Below are positions 8,362-17,328 of a stretch of DNA of 47,997 nucleotides, in pieces (the first letter of the stretch is position 1; every line of letters starts with the position of its first letter). Position numbers and translations under genes: made by a program. Under the pieces are notes generated by a model, which saw only the letters and a list, made by a program, of their open reading frames with translations, was not told where the DNA came from and did not search any database. The stretch lies in NCBI GenBank assembly GCA_015295805.1, contig DVEF01000020.1:1-47997 (forward strand), written 5' to 3'. The stretch comes from Geminocystis sp. M7585_C2015_104. GTDB taxonomy: Bacteria; Cyanobacteriota; Cyanobacteriia; Cyanobacteriales; Cyanobacteriaceae.

Positions 8362-9612
8362 GTGGGCAACCTAATGGCTAACATTATGTCTAATACTAAG
8401 AGTAACACGGACAAATTGGCTATTTTGGACGTTTCTTGGCATCACCATAAATGTTTCAGGGAAATACAGGAGACTATTCTCCACGCCGCCAGGGAGTTGG
8501 GATACGATTGCCTCTTCACCTCCGATACTAGTCTTGACGACCGTATCTACATTGTATTTTCAATTAGTATATGTCGTATACCCCTGAAAAATTTACCACG
8601 GCGGATTATCCTCTATAATCTGGAACAAATATATGCAAACTCCCCCTTCTTTGAGAAGGGGTGGAATTATCAAGATTATTTGTTTCAGTATCCACTTTGG
8701 GATTACAGTTTGGCTAATATTAGTCAACTCAAACAGTGGGGGATTGACAGAATTGAATACTTGCCCATAGGTTACATGCCACAACTAACCCGGATTTCTC
8801 ATGCTGCCAACAAGGATATAGATGTGCTGTTTTATGGTTCAATAAATGAACGTCGTCAGAAAATCATTGATGGTTTATTAGCAAAAGGGGTAAGAGTAGA
8901 ATCTCTCTTCGGTGTATACGGGGAGGAAAGAGACAGTTATATAGCTAGGTCTAAAATTGTACTAAACATACACTTTTATGATGCCAAGATATTTGAGATA
9001 GTCAGAATATCTTATTTGTTAGCTAATAGGGTGTTTGTAATCTCGGAAAAAGGCAACAATAGTGAGGAAGAAGATTATTTTTCCAAAGGGCTAGTCTTTT
9101 GTGATTATGAAAGTTTGGTGGATGCCTGTATAGAGTATTTAGATAAAGACGAAGAGAGAGAAAAAATAGCAGAAAGAGGCTTTCAACTTATGTCTCAGCG
9201 TCCAGCCACTGAGTACTTACAAAAGGCGCTTACCTCCACCTTAGAAACAGGTATTGACGAAACTAAATTTGTTGTAGATTTCTGCCGTAAAATTGCAGCT
9301 AAAACTCTTTTTGAAAACGGGGAATATGAGGAAGCAATCCAGTTATATGAACAAAGTATAGAAGTTGACTACACCTGTTGGGATAGCTATATCTATTTAG
9401 GACTAAGTTATCTCTATAATGGGGATGAGTTGGCGGCATACCTGACTTGGAGTAATGGCATTGCTGCCCTAGAAAAAACCGGGATTACTGAAGAAAAATT
9501 AGAGTCTCAATTTAGACAAATATTGTCATCAGAAATGGCTAAACACTGTGGCGGATACAACGAACATTTTGCATTAAAATTAGAACGGGCTTTGCAGGAG
9601 GGGCTACTCTGA
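8362..9612 (+). CDS. Glycosyltransferase-like protein with C-terminal TPR region
   Basis: 416 residues, cytoplasmic. The middle part (DVLFYGSINERRQKIIDGL, then SKIVLNIHFYDAKIFEIVRIS) resembles the C-terminal domain of GT-B family 1 transferases (Glyco_trans_1_2 type), which add sugars to polysaccharide or protein. Residues about 297-375 (KTLFENGEYEEAIQLYEQS and following) look like two TPR units. The start is uncertain: GTG 8362, ATG 8374 and ATG 8386 are all in frame and none has a good ribosome site. It is followed immediately by a methyltransferase pseudogene and another glycosyltransferase-like gene, so this looks like the remains of a glycan cluster. Confidence 0.65.
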   Translation: MGNLMANIMSNTKSNTDKLAILDVSWHHHKCFREIQETILHAARELGYDCLFTSDTSLDDRIYIVFSISICRIPLKNLPRRIILYNLEQIYANSPFFEKGWNYQDYLFQYPLWDYSLANISQLKQWGIDRIEYLPIGYMPQLTRISHAANKDIDVLFYGSINERRQKIIDGLLAKGVRVESLFGVYGEERDSYIARSKIVLNIHFYDAKIFEIVRISYLLANRVFVISEKGNNSEEEDYFSKGLVFCDYESLVDACIEYLDKDEEREKIAERGFQLMSQRPATEYLQKALTSTLETGIDETKFVVDFCRKIAAKTLFENGEYEEAIQLYEQSIEVDYTCWDSYIYLGLSYLYNGDELAAYLTWSNGIAALEKTGITEEKLESQFRQILSSEMAKHCGGYNEHFALKLERALQEGLL

Positions 9613-9900
9613 AGTGGAAAAAGTACAACTTAAATTAGGAGGCTATATTGATTTTATTACAAAAGAAATAAATGGTAAAATTTATAGGCCGGTGGAGGAA
9701 AATGATTATCTGGGAGTGTTATTGGCAATTCGCGAATGTGTCAAACCTATAGGAGTTGCTGGTGGAAGAAGTTTATGTTTAGCAAAAGCAGAAAGAATAA
9801 TAGGGGTTAAACCCACCCCCAGTGTAGCGGAAAATGAAAGGTATAAAATGTGCCCAAAAACCAGCGATTGATTTCTTGAGGGAGATGCCCCTCATTTATC

Positions 9901-9980
9901 TAGCCGGGCTAAAATAGATTTAGCCTTTATAGACGATGCACTTATTTGAGTTCACCTTGAGATGTTTTATAAACATAGAA
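9901..9980 (+). repeat. Direct repeat unit 1 inside the methyltransferase pseudogene
   Basis: Matches 9990-10071 with nine mismatches, all transitions, plus a 2-base deletion after TTTATAGAC. The deletion shifts the frame and creates an early stop. If the two bases are restored it would encode KIDLAFIDGMHLFEFTLRCF, the same methyltransferase segment as unit 2. Confidence 0.85.
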
Positions 9981-9989
9981 TCAGTTCCT

Positions 9990-10071
9990 TAGTCGGGTTA
10001 AAATAGATTTAGCCTTTATAGACGGGATGCATTTATTTGAGTTTGCCCTGAGATATTCTATAAACATGGAA
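9990..10071 (+). repeat. Direct repeat unit 2 inside the methyltransferase pseudogene
   Basis: Second copy of the segment at 9901-9980, offset 89 bases. It retains the reading frame KIDLAFIDGMHLFEFALRYS. The shared core AAAATAGATTTAGCC plus TTTATAGAC is identical in both copies. Confidence 0.85.
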
Positions 10072-10390
10072 AAATACAGTGACAGGGAAGGACGTGTGGC
10101 GATTCATAGCATGTTGCCACCCAATTTTCCCGAGGCGAGTAGGGGGAGGATGACACTAAATTGGATTGGGGATTTTTGGCGTTTAATTATTGCCCTCCGA
10201 AAGTTCCGTCCTGACTTTAATATAATTGTGCTAGATTATGGCCACAAACTTAAATCCCGACTCCGACTGGGGGAATTTCGAAGAGACATCCAAGGGAATT
10301 ATGGAAGTTAAAACTGTATCATCCCCGGAGGCAAGGGATTTGGTTGTGCACGCCCTTCGCACACAATTATGAAGGATATTTAAACTCGCT

Positions 10391-11272
10391 ATGAAAATTC
10401 TGTTTATTTCCCCCGGAAACTATCCAGACTATCAGTGCGACTCCCTATTTCATGGGTTAAGATGCTTGTTGGGAGATTCTGTGGTTGATGTCAACAAAAT
10501 ACCCTATATTTATAAAACTTTTCCCCAGGATGAGAGGATAAAATTATATGGAAAAGGCTTTAGTTTATATGGCTTATTAGATGACGTGGAGGTAGACAGG
10601 GAAGATGTAGAAAACAAGATAAGGACTCGTTATTTTGACTTGGTTGTTTATGGCAGTGTTTGGCGTTGTCAGGATTTTTTGCCACTAGTTTTTGAGAGTT
10701 ATTCACCTGGGGAAATAATTTTTGTCGACGGGGAAGACTACCCCAAAATTCTACTGCCGTTTCTGACAAGAGGGATATACTTTAAGAGAGAGTTATACTC
10801 TGAAAATAGGTGGGTGTATCCCATTCATTTGGCTATGCCAGAAGAGAAGTTTGTCAAAGATATAGCTAGTCTGGAGAAAACTAATTTTTTCGCCCCCTGT
10901 AACCCCACAGATAGGACTACTTATGTGTACGAAACAGAAGAGTCCTACTATAAACAATATCAGGAAAGTTTCTACGGGGTTACCATGAAAAAAGCCGGTT
11001 GGGATTGTCTGCGCCACTATGAAATAATATCCCAAGGATGCGCCCCCTATTTCTATGAAATTTATGACTGCCCCCATCTAACAATGCATCGATTTCCCCG
11101 CTATGAAGTATTAAAACTAATGGCAATAGCAGATGACTATTTTCGGGAAGGGAATTTTGATTTACAAGGGTATATTACCAACCTGGAATGCCTATATGCC
11201 TATGCCAAAAAACATCTGACAACCATTGCCTTGGCTAAATATCTAATTGATACCTGGAAACAATCCCAGTAA
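10391..11272 (+). CDS. Glycosyltransferase-like protein
   Basis: 293 residues starting MKILFISPGNYPDYQCDSL, a Rossmann-like first strand typical of GT-B enzymes. The C-terminal part (GWDCLRHYEIISQGCAPYF, then DCPHLTMHRFPRYEVLKLM) resembles the nucleotide-sugar end of family 1-like transferases, where an E-x-x-x-x-G-x-x-P-type loop is typical. No membrane segment. It follows the methyltransferase remnant by 18 bases and may have been in one operon with it and with the TPR glycosyltransferase. Substrate unknown. A nucleotide-binding protein without transferase activity is an alternative. Confidence 0.55.
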   Translation: MKILFISPGNYPDYQCDSLFHGLRCLLGDSVVDVNKIPYIYKTFPQDERIKLYGKGFSLYGLLDDVEVDREDVENKIRTRYFDLVVYGSVWRCQDFLPLVFESYSPGEIIFVDGEDYPKILLPFLTRGIYFKRELYSENRWVYPIHLAMPEEKFVKDIASLEKTNFFAPCNPTDRTTYVYETEESYYKQYQESFYGVTMKKAGWDCLRHYEIISQGCAPYFYEIYDCPHLTMHRFPRYEVLKLMAIADDYFREGNFDLQGYITNLECLYAYAKKHLTTIALAKYLIDTWKQSQ

Positions 11273-11369
11273 CAGACAAGAAAAGTGTTTTCCCGCCCGG
11301 CTTTTATTCTAGAATATTGTTAAGTTTTATTAAGCCTTTTCAGCAAAAAAGGAAAAACTTGGGGAGATA

Positions 11370-12095
11370 ATGAGTTTTTTTAAGCCGCAACAGCCGATAT
11401 TACAAAAAAAACAACTGTATTGTAATCTGGAAACCTATAGGCAGATGAGATGTGTGAGGGTAGAGGTGGTAGAGAAATTATACCTTTCGGGGATATATAC
11501 ATGTGTGGACCAGGCGATGTTGGTATGGGGATTGGTAACGGGGATAATATTCATGGGGGGACAATTTTTGACGATAAGTTGGCAAATTCAGGCTATTTTC
11601 TGGTCAATTCTCACTCTGGTAGGCATAATAGCCATGATAACACTCACCCACAGTTGGACAGTATGGGAGAAAATAACAGAATTGCTGTATGCTTGGGTAA
11701 TCCTGATGTTGTTGGGGATGGCATTGACGGATAGTGCCATTTTTCTGGGTTGGGGCTATATTCTATCCCATTTATGTCATCTGTGGTTAATTCTAAGCGC
11801 CATAGGCTATGGTATAACGGGTTGGATGCTCCACTCCCGCGCCTTTTTCCTATCTGCCTTGATTCACGCCATCATGGTTTTCCTGTTGCCTCTGTTTGGG
11901 GGTTGGCAATTTGCGGCTACCGGTTTTGCCATGACAAGTAATCTATGGCTCTTCTCAGAAGCACAATGGGATATGCTATTGCCAAGGGAGTTAAAACAGC
12001 TAAAAGGCAACGACGCCCTTGAATTGACTCCTGCCGGCATTAGCCGTTTCCCCACAAGTGCGAGGGGTGGGAAAGATTTTGCCGGGATTGGCTAA
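11370..12095 (+). CDS. Hypothetical polytopic membrane protein
   Basis: 241 residues with about six hydrophobic segments (for example LVWGLVTGIIFMGGQFL, ILTLVGIIAMITL, WVILMLLGMAL, LSALIHAIMVFLLPLF). No family recognised. The ATG at 11370 has GGGGAG seven bases upstream. The last 32 residues are polar and are encoded in DNA that is antisense to the 3' end of glcD, an overlap of 96 bases. The membrane core is the safe part; the tail may be an extension acquired by loss of an earlier stop. Confidence 0.6.
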   Translation: MSFFKPQQPILQKKQLYCNLETYRQMRCVRVEVVEKLYLSGIYTCVDQAMLVWGLVTGIIFMGGQFLTISWQIQAIFWSILTLVGIIAMITLTHSWTVWEKITELLYAWVILMLLGMALTDSAIFLGWGYILSHLCHLWLILSAIGYGITGWMLHSRAFFLSALIHAIMVFLLPLFGGWQFAATGFAMTSNLWLFSEAQWDMLLPRELKQLKGNDALELTPAGISRFPTSARGGKDFAGIG

Positions 12096-13454
12096 TCCAT
12101 AGGGATTAAAACAGCGACGCACATACTGCTGTGTTTCTAAATCGGTTTCCGTAAACATCTCCGTCATGTAGCACTTCTTGTCACTCCCAATACCATGTTC
12201 GCCGGAAATACTACCACCCATCCGCACACAAAGTTTAAGGATTTCCCCTCCCAATTCCTCTACCCTGGCAAAGGCCCCTTCTACGGACTGGTCGTATAAA
12301 ATAAGGGGATGTAAGTTACCATCACCGGCATGGAAAACATTGGCAATGGGGAAACCATACTTCTCACTGAGACGGTTAATTTCTGCTAAAACTTGAGGTA
12401 GTTTAGAGCGAGGCACTACCCCATCCTGTACAAAATAATTAGGGCTAATTTTCCCCATGGCAGCAAAAGCCGCCTTTCTCCCTTTCCACAACTTCATCCT
12501 GGTAGCTTCATCACTGGCAGAGGTAATACTTCTAGCACCACAACGACGACAAATCTCTGCTACCTTCTCCTTGTAGGCTTTTACCTCCACCTCTAAACCG
12601 TCCAATTCCACCAATAAGATAGCCTGGGCATCCCGAGGATAACAGTCAGTGGCCACCACATCCTCCACCGCATTTATGCTAAAATTGTCCATCATCTCCA
12701 TCCCCGCTGGGATTATACCCGCCTGGATGATACCTGCCACCGCACTCCCCGCTTCCTCAATACTGTTGAAATCTGCTAGTACCACACACACCGACTCGGG
12801 CCTTTTTAATATTCTTAACACAATCTCCGTAGCTATGCCCAAAGTCCCTTCTGAGCCAACAAACAAGCCTGTTAGGTCAAATAGTGGCATTTCTGACACC
12901 ATCCCCCCAGTTTTAACAATCTCCCCTTCTCCCGTCACAATGGTCAACCCCAACACATGATTAGTAGTTACTCCATATTTTAGACAGTGTACACCCCCGG
13001 AATTTTCCGCTACGTTACCACCAATAGAACAGATTATCTGGCTGGACGGATCTGGGGCATAATAGAAACCAGCACCACTGACAGCCTGAGTCACCCAGTT
13101 GTTGATTACCCCTGGCTGCACTACCACCCTCTGATTCTCCAAATCAATGGCCAGTATCTGTCTCATCCTGGCTGTTACAATGAGAATACAGTCCTCCACT
13201 GGTAGTGCACCACCCGACAAACCCGTGCCCGCACCCCTTGCCACCCAGGGGATTTTATGTTTGTTACAAATCTTAACAATCTCTGCCACCTGTTCAGTGG
13301 TGCGGGGGAGAGTAACTAAAGCAGGGCGTTGGCGGTATTGGGGCAAGCCGTCACACTCATAGGTTAACAGTTCCTCTTTCCGCTTAACAACCCCGTCAGT
13401 ACCCAGAACCTTTTCTAATTGTAAAATAATGGGTTGCCATTGTCTAGTGGTCAT
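12000..13454 (-). CDS. glcD: FAD-linked oxidase, glycolate dehydrogenase subunit GlcD-type
   Basis: 484 residues. Oxidises glycolate (or D-lactate) to glyoxylate (pyruvate) in photorespiration. VARGAGTGLSGGALP is the FAD-binding PCMH motif, followed by SSQIICSIGGNVAENSGGVH. The C-terminal domain has NVFHAGDGNLHP with the conserved active-site region and GSISGEHGIGSDK, and the family-typical end NPGKIFPTPRTCGE. Divergent from leuS across 128 bases; its 3' end overlaps the preceding convergent membrane-protein gene. Whether glycolate or D-lactate is the main substrate cannot be told from sequence. Confidence 0.92.
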   Translation of the reverse strand: MTTRQWQPIILQLEKVLGTDGVVKRKEELLTYECDGLPQYRQRPALVTLPRTTEQVAEIVKICNKHKIPWVARGAGTGLSGGALPVEDCILIVTARMRQILAIDLENQRVVVQPGVINNWVTQAVSGAGFYYAPDPSSQIICSIGGNVAENSGGVHCLKYGVTTNHVLGLTIVTGEGEIVKTGGMVSEMPLFDLTGLFVGSEGTLGIATEIVLRILKRPESVCVVLADFNSIEEAGSAVAGIIQAGIIPAGMEMMDNFSINAVEDVVATDCYPRDAQAILLVELDGLEVEVKAYKEKVAEICRRCGARSITSASDEATRMKLWKGRKAAFAAMGKISPNYFVQDGVVPRSKLPQVLAEINRLSEKYGFPIANVFHAGDGNLHPLILYDQSVEGAFARVEELGGEILKLCVRMGGSISGEHGIGSDKKCYMTEMFTETDLETQQYVRRCFNPYGLANPGKIFPTPRTCGETANAGRSQFKGVVAF

Positions 13455-13582
13455 AGGCAGGTGGCTTTTGAGTAGGGCTAACTGGTTCTATCATATCAAA
13501 ACGTTGTATAGTACTGCCCCTCCTACCACCGCGGATAAGGATAAACTAGTTTAAGAAAAAGTAGTAGACAGCCGACTCTCTT

Positions 13583-16159
13583 ATGCAAACTCCCTATAAA
13601 CCCAGTGAAATTGAGGCTAAGTGGCAAAAAAAATGGTCTGAGGCTCAACTATACCTGACAGAGGAAAACAGCGACAAGCCCAAATTTTATGCCCTCTCCA
13701 TGTTTCCCTATCCTTCAGGGAAGTTACACATGGGGCACGTGCGTAATTATGTTATCACAGATGTCATTGCCCGTTACAAGAGGATGAGGGGATATCGAGT
13801 ATTACACCCTATGGGATGGGATGCCTTCGGTTTGCCTGCAGAAAATGCCGCCATAGACAGGGGAATCCATCCTGCCAAATGGACCTATGAAAATATAGCC
13901 CAAATGCGTGCCCAATTGAAAGATCTAGGGTTGTCCATCGATTGGACAAGAGAAGTTACCACCTGCTCCCCAGAATATTATAAATGGACCCAGTGGCTGT
14001 TTTTACAATTTTTTGAGGCAGGACTGGCCTATCAGAAGGAAGCTGCGGTAAACTGGGATCCAGTAGACCAGACAGTACTGGCAAATGAACAAGTCTCTGC
14101 CGATGGCTACTCCTGGCGCAGCGGTGCCAAGGTAGAAAAGAGGATGCTAAAACAGTGGTTTCTAAGAATTACCGCCTATGCCGAGGAATTACTAGAAGAC
14201 TTGAAGAAATTGCCAGGGTGGCCAGAAAAGGTTAAAATAATGCAGGAGAACTGGATAGGCAAGTCCATAGGCGCCTATCTGGAATTCCCTATCGTGGGAA
14301 GGGAGGAAAAAATCCCCGTATTTACCACTCGCCCTGATACGGTTTTTGGTGTAACCTATGTGGTGTTAGCCCCTGAACATCCTCTAACTCTGCAAGTTAC
14401 CACCCCAGACAGAAAAGAAGCAGTAGAGGCGTTTATAAAAGAGGTTACCCAAGAAAGTGAAATAGAGCGCACTGCTGAGGATAAGCCTAAAAGAGGCATT
14501 CTAACCGGTGGCAAGGCTATTAACCCCTTCACCGGCGAGGAAATCCCCATCCTGGTAGCCGATTATGTGCTCTATGAATATGGTACTGGTGCGGTAATGG
14601 GAGTGCCAGCCCATGATACCAGAGATTTCCAATTTGCTAAGCAGAATCAGTTACCCATCAAGTTAGTTATTATCCCCAAAGACGCCCAACAAGAAGAATT
14701 CACCCTCAATCAAGCCTACACAGAAGCCGGTATACTGGTTAACAGTGGCCAATTTACTGGAATGGAGAGTGAGGCTGCCAAAGAGGCTATTATTCAATAC
14801 GCCACTGAGAAGGGTTTTGGCAGACAACAAGTACAATACCGTCTCAGAGACTGGTTAATCTCCCGACAACGTTACTGGGGATGTCCTATTCCTATAATCC
14901 ACTGTCCTGACTGTGGTATAGTACCAGTACCGGTAGAGGATTTGCCCGTTACTCTTCCAGAGAATGTGGAATTCACCGGCAGGGGCCCCTCCCCCTTAGC
15001 TAAACTGGAAGAATGGGTGAATGTACCTTGTCCTAAGTGTGGGAAACCCGCTAAACGGGAAACCGACACCATGGACACCTTCATCGACTCTTCCTGGTAC
15101 TTCTTGCGCTATACTGATCCCCACAACCATAAACAGCCCTTTAGTCTTGATAAAGTCAATGATTGGCTTCCCGTAGATCAGTATGTAGGCGGTATAGAAC
15201 ACGCCATTCTCCATTTGTTGTACTCTAGATTTTTTACAAAGGTACTGCGGGATAGAGGGCTAGTGAAAATATCTGAGCCCTTTAGTAGACTATTAACCCA
15301 GGGGATGGTACAAGGGTTGACCTATAAGAATGTAAACACGGGTAAATATTTACGGCCAGACCAGGTGGTGTACGAAAATGGACAGTGGTGGGATAAGGAA
15401 ACCCATGAGCCAGTGGCCACCTTTTATGAGAAAATGTCTAAGTCCAAGTATAATGGGGTTGACCCTCAGGAAGTGTTGTCCAAGTATGGGGCTGATACTG
15501 CCCGTATGTTTATTCTCTTTAAAGCACCCCCCGAAAAAGATCTAGAATGGGATAGTGCTGATGTAGAAGGCCAATATCGTTTCCTCAACCGGGTTTGGAC
15601 ACTGGTAAACGAATTTATAGATAATCCCAATGCCGCTAAGGATGCCCATTTTCACAAGACTCAGCTTACCAGGGAGGAGAAGGACTTAAGACGCGTAATC
15701 CATACTGCAATCAAAGAGATTACTCAAGACTTAGAGGGAGACTATCAATTTAACACCGCCATCTCCGAGTTGATGAAATTAAGTAACGCTCTCAAGGATA
15801 ATCCCCTTAAACATTCCCCTGTCTATCGGGAAGGCATTGAAACCCTAGTAAGATTATTAGCACCTTTTGCCCCCCATATCAGTGAAGAATTATGGCATAG
15901 ACTTGGCAATACCGAATCTGTACACCTCCAACCCTGGTTAGTTGCTGACGAAAAGGCCCTCGTAGCAGAAACTATTACTATTGTCATCCAGGTAAAAGGG
16001 AAAACCAGGGGTACAATAGAAGTGCCAGCCAATGCCACCAAGGAGGAAATAGAAAAATACGCCCTCGCCTCTGAAATTGCTAAGAAATACATTGGTAATC
16101 AAGAAGTGAAAAAGACTATTGTTGTGCCTGGCAAACTGGTTAATTTTGTAACAGCCTAA
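13583..16159 (+). CDS. leuS: Leucyl-tRNA synthetase
   Basis: 858 residues, bacterial length. HMGH (residues 49-52, in [13 protein letters not shown]) is the class I HIGH signature, and KMSKS (about 617, in [15 protein letters not shown]) binds ATP. The CP1 editing domain is present ([19 protein letters not shown], then [16 protein letters not shown] with the conserved Asp). A zinc-type CPDCG and CPKCG pair lies between. It charges tRNA-Leu. It ends at a clear intrinsic terminator. Confidence 0.98.
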   Translation: MQTPYKPSEIEAKWQKKWSEAQLYLTEENSDKPKFYALSMFPYPSGKLHMGHVRNYVITDVIARYKRMRGYRVLHPMGWDAFGLPAENAAIDRGIHPAKWTYENIAQMRAQLKDLGLSIDWTREVTTCSPEYYKWTQWLFLQFFEAGLAYQKEAAVNWDPVDQTVLANEQVSADGYSWRSGAKVEKRMLKQWFLRITAYAEELLEDLKKLPGWPEKVKIMQENWIGKSIGAYLEFPIVGREEKIPVFTTRPDTVFGVTYVVLAPEHPLTLQVTTPDRKEAVEAFIKEVTQESEIERTAEDKPKRGILTGGKAINPFTGEEIPILVADYVLYEYGTGAVMGVPAHDTRDFQFAKQNQLPIKLVIIPKDAQQEEFTLNQAYTEAGILVNSGQFTGMESEAAKEAIIQYATEKGFGRQQVQYRLRDWLISRQRYWGCPIPIIHCPDCGIVPVPVEDLPVTLPENVEFTGRGPSPLAKLEEWVNVPCPKCGKPAKRETDTMDTFIDSSWYFLRYTDPHNHKQPFSLDKVNDWLPVDQYVGGIEHAILHLLYSRFFTKVLRDRGLVKISEPFSRLLTQGMVQGLTYKNVNTGKYLRPDQVVYENGQWWDKETHEPVATFYEKMSKSKYNGVDPQEVLSKYGADTARMFILFKAPPEKDLEWDSADVEGQYRFLNRVWTLVNEFIDNPNAAKDAHFHKTQLTREEKDLRRVIHTAIKEITQDLEGDYQFNTAISELMKLSNALKDNPLKHSPVYREGIETLVRLLAPFAPHISEELWHRLGNTESVHLQPWLVADEKALVAETITIVIQVKGKTRGTIEVPANATKEEIEKYALASEIAKKYIGNQEVKKTIVVPGKLVNFVTA

Positions 16160-16190
16160 CCCCTGGCATTGTATCACATCTTTTCCTGGC

Positions 16191-16214
16191 CTCACCCCCA
16201 GGGGTGAGTTTTTT
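16191..16214 (+). terminator. Intrinsic terminator after leuS
   Basis: CTCACCCC at 16191-16198 pairs with GGGGTGAG at 16201-16208, followed directly by six T. It lies 31 bases after the leuS stop and 40 bases before hisH. Confidence 0.85.
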
Positions 16215-16253
16215 GACAATAATACTATCCAACAGCAAGAAGGGAAGGTTACC

Positions 16254-16877
16254 ATGACTGTTGTGGCTATCGTCGACTACGACATGGGAAATTTACACTC
16301 AGTGGCTAAGGGGATAGAAAAAGCTGGTGCAACTCCCCTCATCACCCATTCCCCAAAAGATATTACCGCCGCTGATGCTGTTATTCTCCCGGGTGTGGGT
16401 TCTTTCGACCCCGCTATGCTACACTTACAAGAGAGGGATTTAATTCCACCCATCCTGGACTTTGTCAAAAGTGGCAAACCCTTTCTGGGTATTTGTCTGG
16501 GAATGCAAATACTCTTTGACTCCTCCGAAGAGGGGAAGGAAAGGGGTTTGGGCATCATTCCAGGCACTGTCAAACGTTTTCAATCTGAGCCGGGTTTAAC
16601 TATTCCCCACATGGGGTGGAATACAATAGAACTGACACAGTCTCACCATCCTCTTTGGCATAATCTCCCCTCTTCTTTCTATGTCTATTTTGTCCATTCC
16701 TACTTTGTCTTTCCACTAAACCCCCAGGTTGTGGCCGCTCGTGTTACCCATGGCACACAGACTGTAACCGCCGCCATTGCCCATGAAAACATAATGGCAG
16801 TGCAATTTCACCCGGAAAAATCTGCCGATTTAGGCTTACAAATTCTCGGAAATTTTGTAAAATTGGCAGGTAAATAG
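16254..16877 (+). CDS. hisH: Imidazole glycerol phosphate synthase, glutaminase subunit HisH
   Basis: 207 residues. Supplies ammonia from glutamine to HisF in histidine synthesis. The class I glutaminase triad is visible: Cys81 in FLGICLGMQILFDSS, His186 and Glu188 in VQFHPEKS. The N-terminus VAIVDYDMGNLHSVAKGIEK and the oxyanion segment PGVGSF are typical. The partner hisF is not in the window, as is common in cyanobacteria. Confidence 0.96.
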   Translation: MTVVAIVDYDMGNLHSVAKGIEKAGATPLITHSPKDITAADAVILPGVGSFDPAMLHLQERDLIPPILDFVKSGKPFLGICLGMQILFDSSEEGKERGLGIIPGTVKRFQSEPGLTIPHMGWNTIELTQSHHPLWHNLPSSFYVYFVHSYFVFPLNPQVVAARVTHGTQTVTAAIAHENIMAVQFHPEKSADLGLQILGNFVKLAGK

Positions 16878-16881
16878 TGCT

Positions 16882-17328
16882 ATGAAGTCACTTCACATCC
16901 TTCCCCTTGTTTTCCTCCTACTATCTTGGGGAAGTTTTAAAGCCTCTTCTCAGACTACAAGGGATATCTTGTACTATAAGAGGCTGCTACAACAAGTAGA
17001 TAATATATGCCAATCCCTCACTGTTTCTTCTCTTAGGGAAAACTGCAACAATTTACTAAAAAGTAGCATTTTCTTTGATCCAGATGCCATATATCTTTGT
17101 GGGAAAAAATTTCGCCCCCACTCCACCAATATCCTGGAGTGTTTAAGTGCTATCAGAGATAGAGTATATGTACAATCAGAAATCAGAAAATGCGACAGGA
17201 TGATAACCTCCCCTCAGACTATAGAATGTCTGCAAAAGGGGGGAAGAGAGGTGGTATATGGTGGTTGTCCGCTGCTGGAGGAGAGTAAGAATTTGCCGGG
17301 GAAAAAACAGGCAACTACTAAATACTAA
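16882..17328 (+). CDS. Hypothetical secreted Cys-rich protein
   Basis: 148 residues with a clear signal peptide (about 1-23, hydrophobic LHILPLVFLLLSW, then a small-residue site near KASSQ). The mature part has seven or more Cys (for example NICQS, RENCNNL, YLCGKK, LECLS, RKCDR, IECLQ, GGCPL), suggesting disulfides in the periplasm or lumen. No domain recognised. It begins four bases after hisH, so it is probably translated from the same mRNA. Its last 11 bases overlap the convergent next gene. Confidence 0.6.
   Translation: MKSLHILPLVFLLLSWGSFKASSQTTRDILYYKRLLQQVDNICQSLTVSSLRENCNNLLKSSIFFDPDAIYLCGKKFRPHSTNILECLSAIRDRVYVQSEIRKCDRMITSPQTIECLQKGGREVVYGGCPLLEESKNLPGKKQATTKY

Larger units (their letters stand above)
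9614..10372 (+). pseudogene. Wrecked class I SAM-dependent methyltransferase
   Basis: Pieces of one methyltransferase (Methyltransf_24-like) can be read across several lesions. 9614-9871 carries IGVAGGRSLCLAKAERIIGV, the SAM-binding region, up to an in-frame TGA at 9869. The same frame continues with FLEGDAPHLSSRAKIDLAFI. An 80-base stretch is then present twice. The second copy runs on as KIDLAFIDGMHLFEFALRYS through PEASRGRMTLNWIGDFWRLI. Near 10240 the frame changes again, and the remaining C-terminus reads ATNLNPDSDWGNFEETSKGI up to the TGA at 10370-10372. The remnant starts one base after the upstream glycosyltransferase stop. No intact copy is in the window. Confidence 0.75.
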
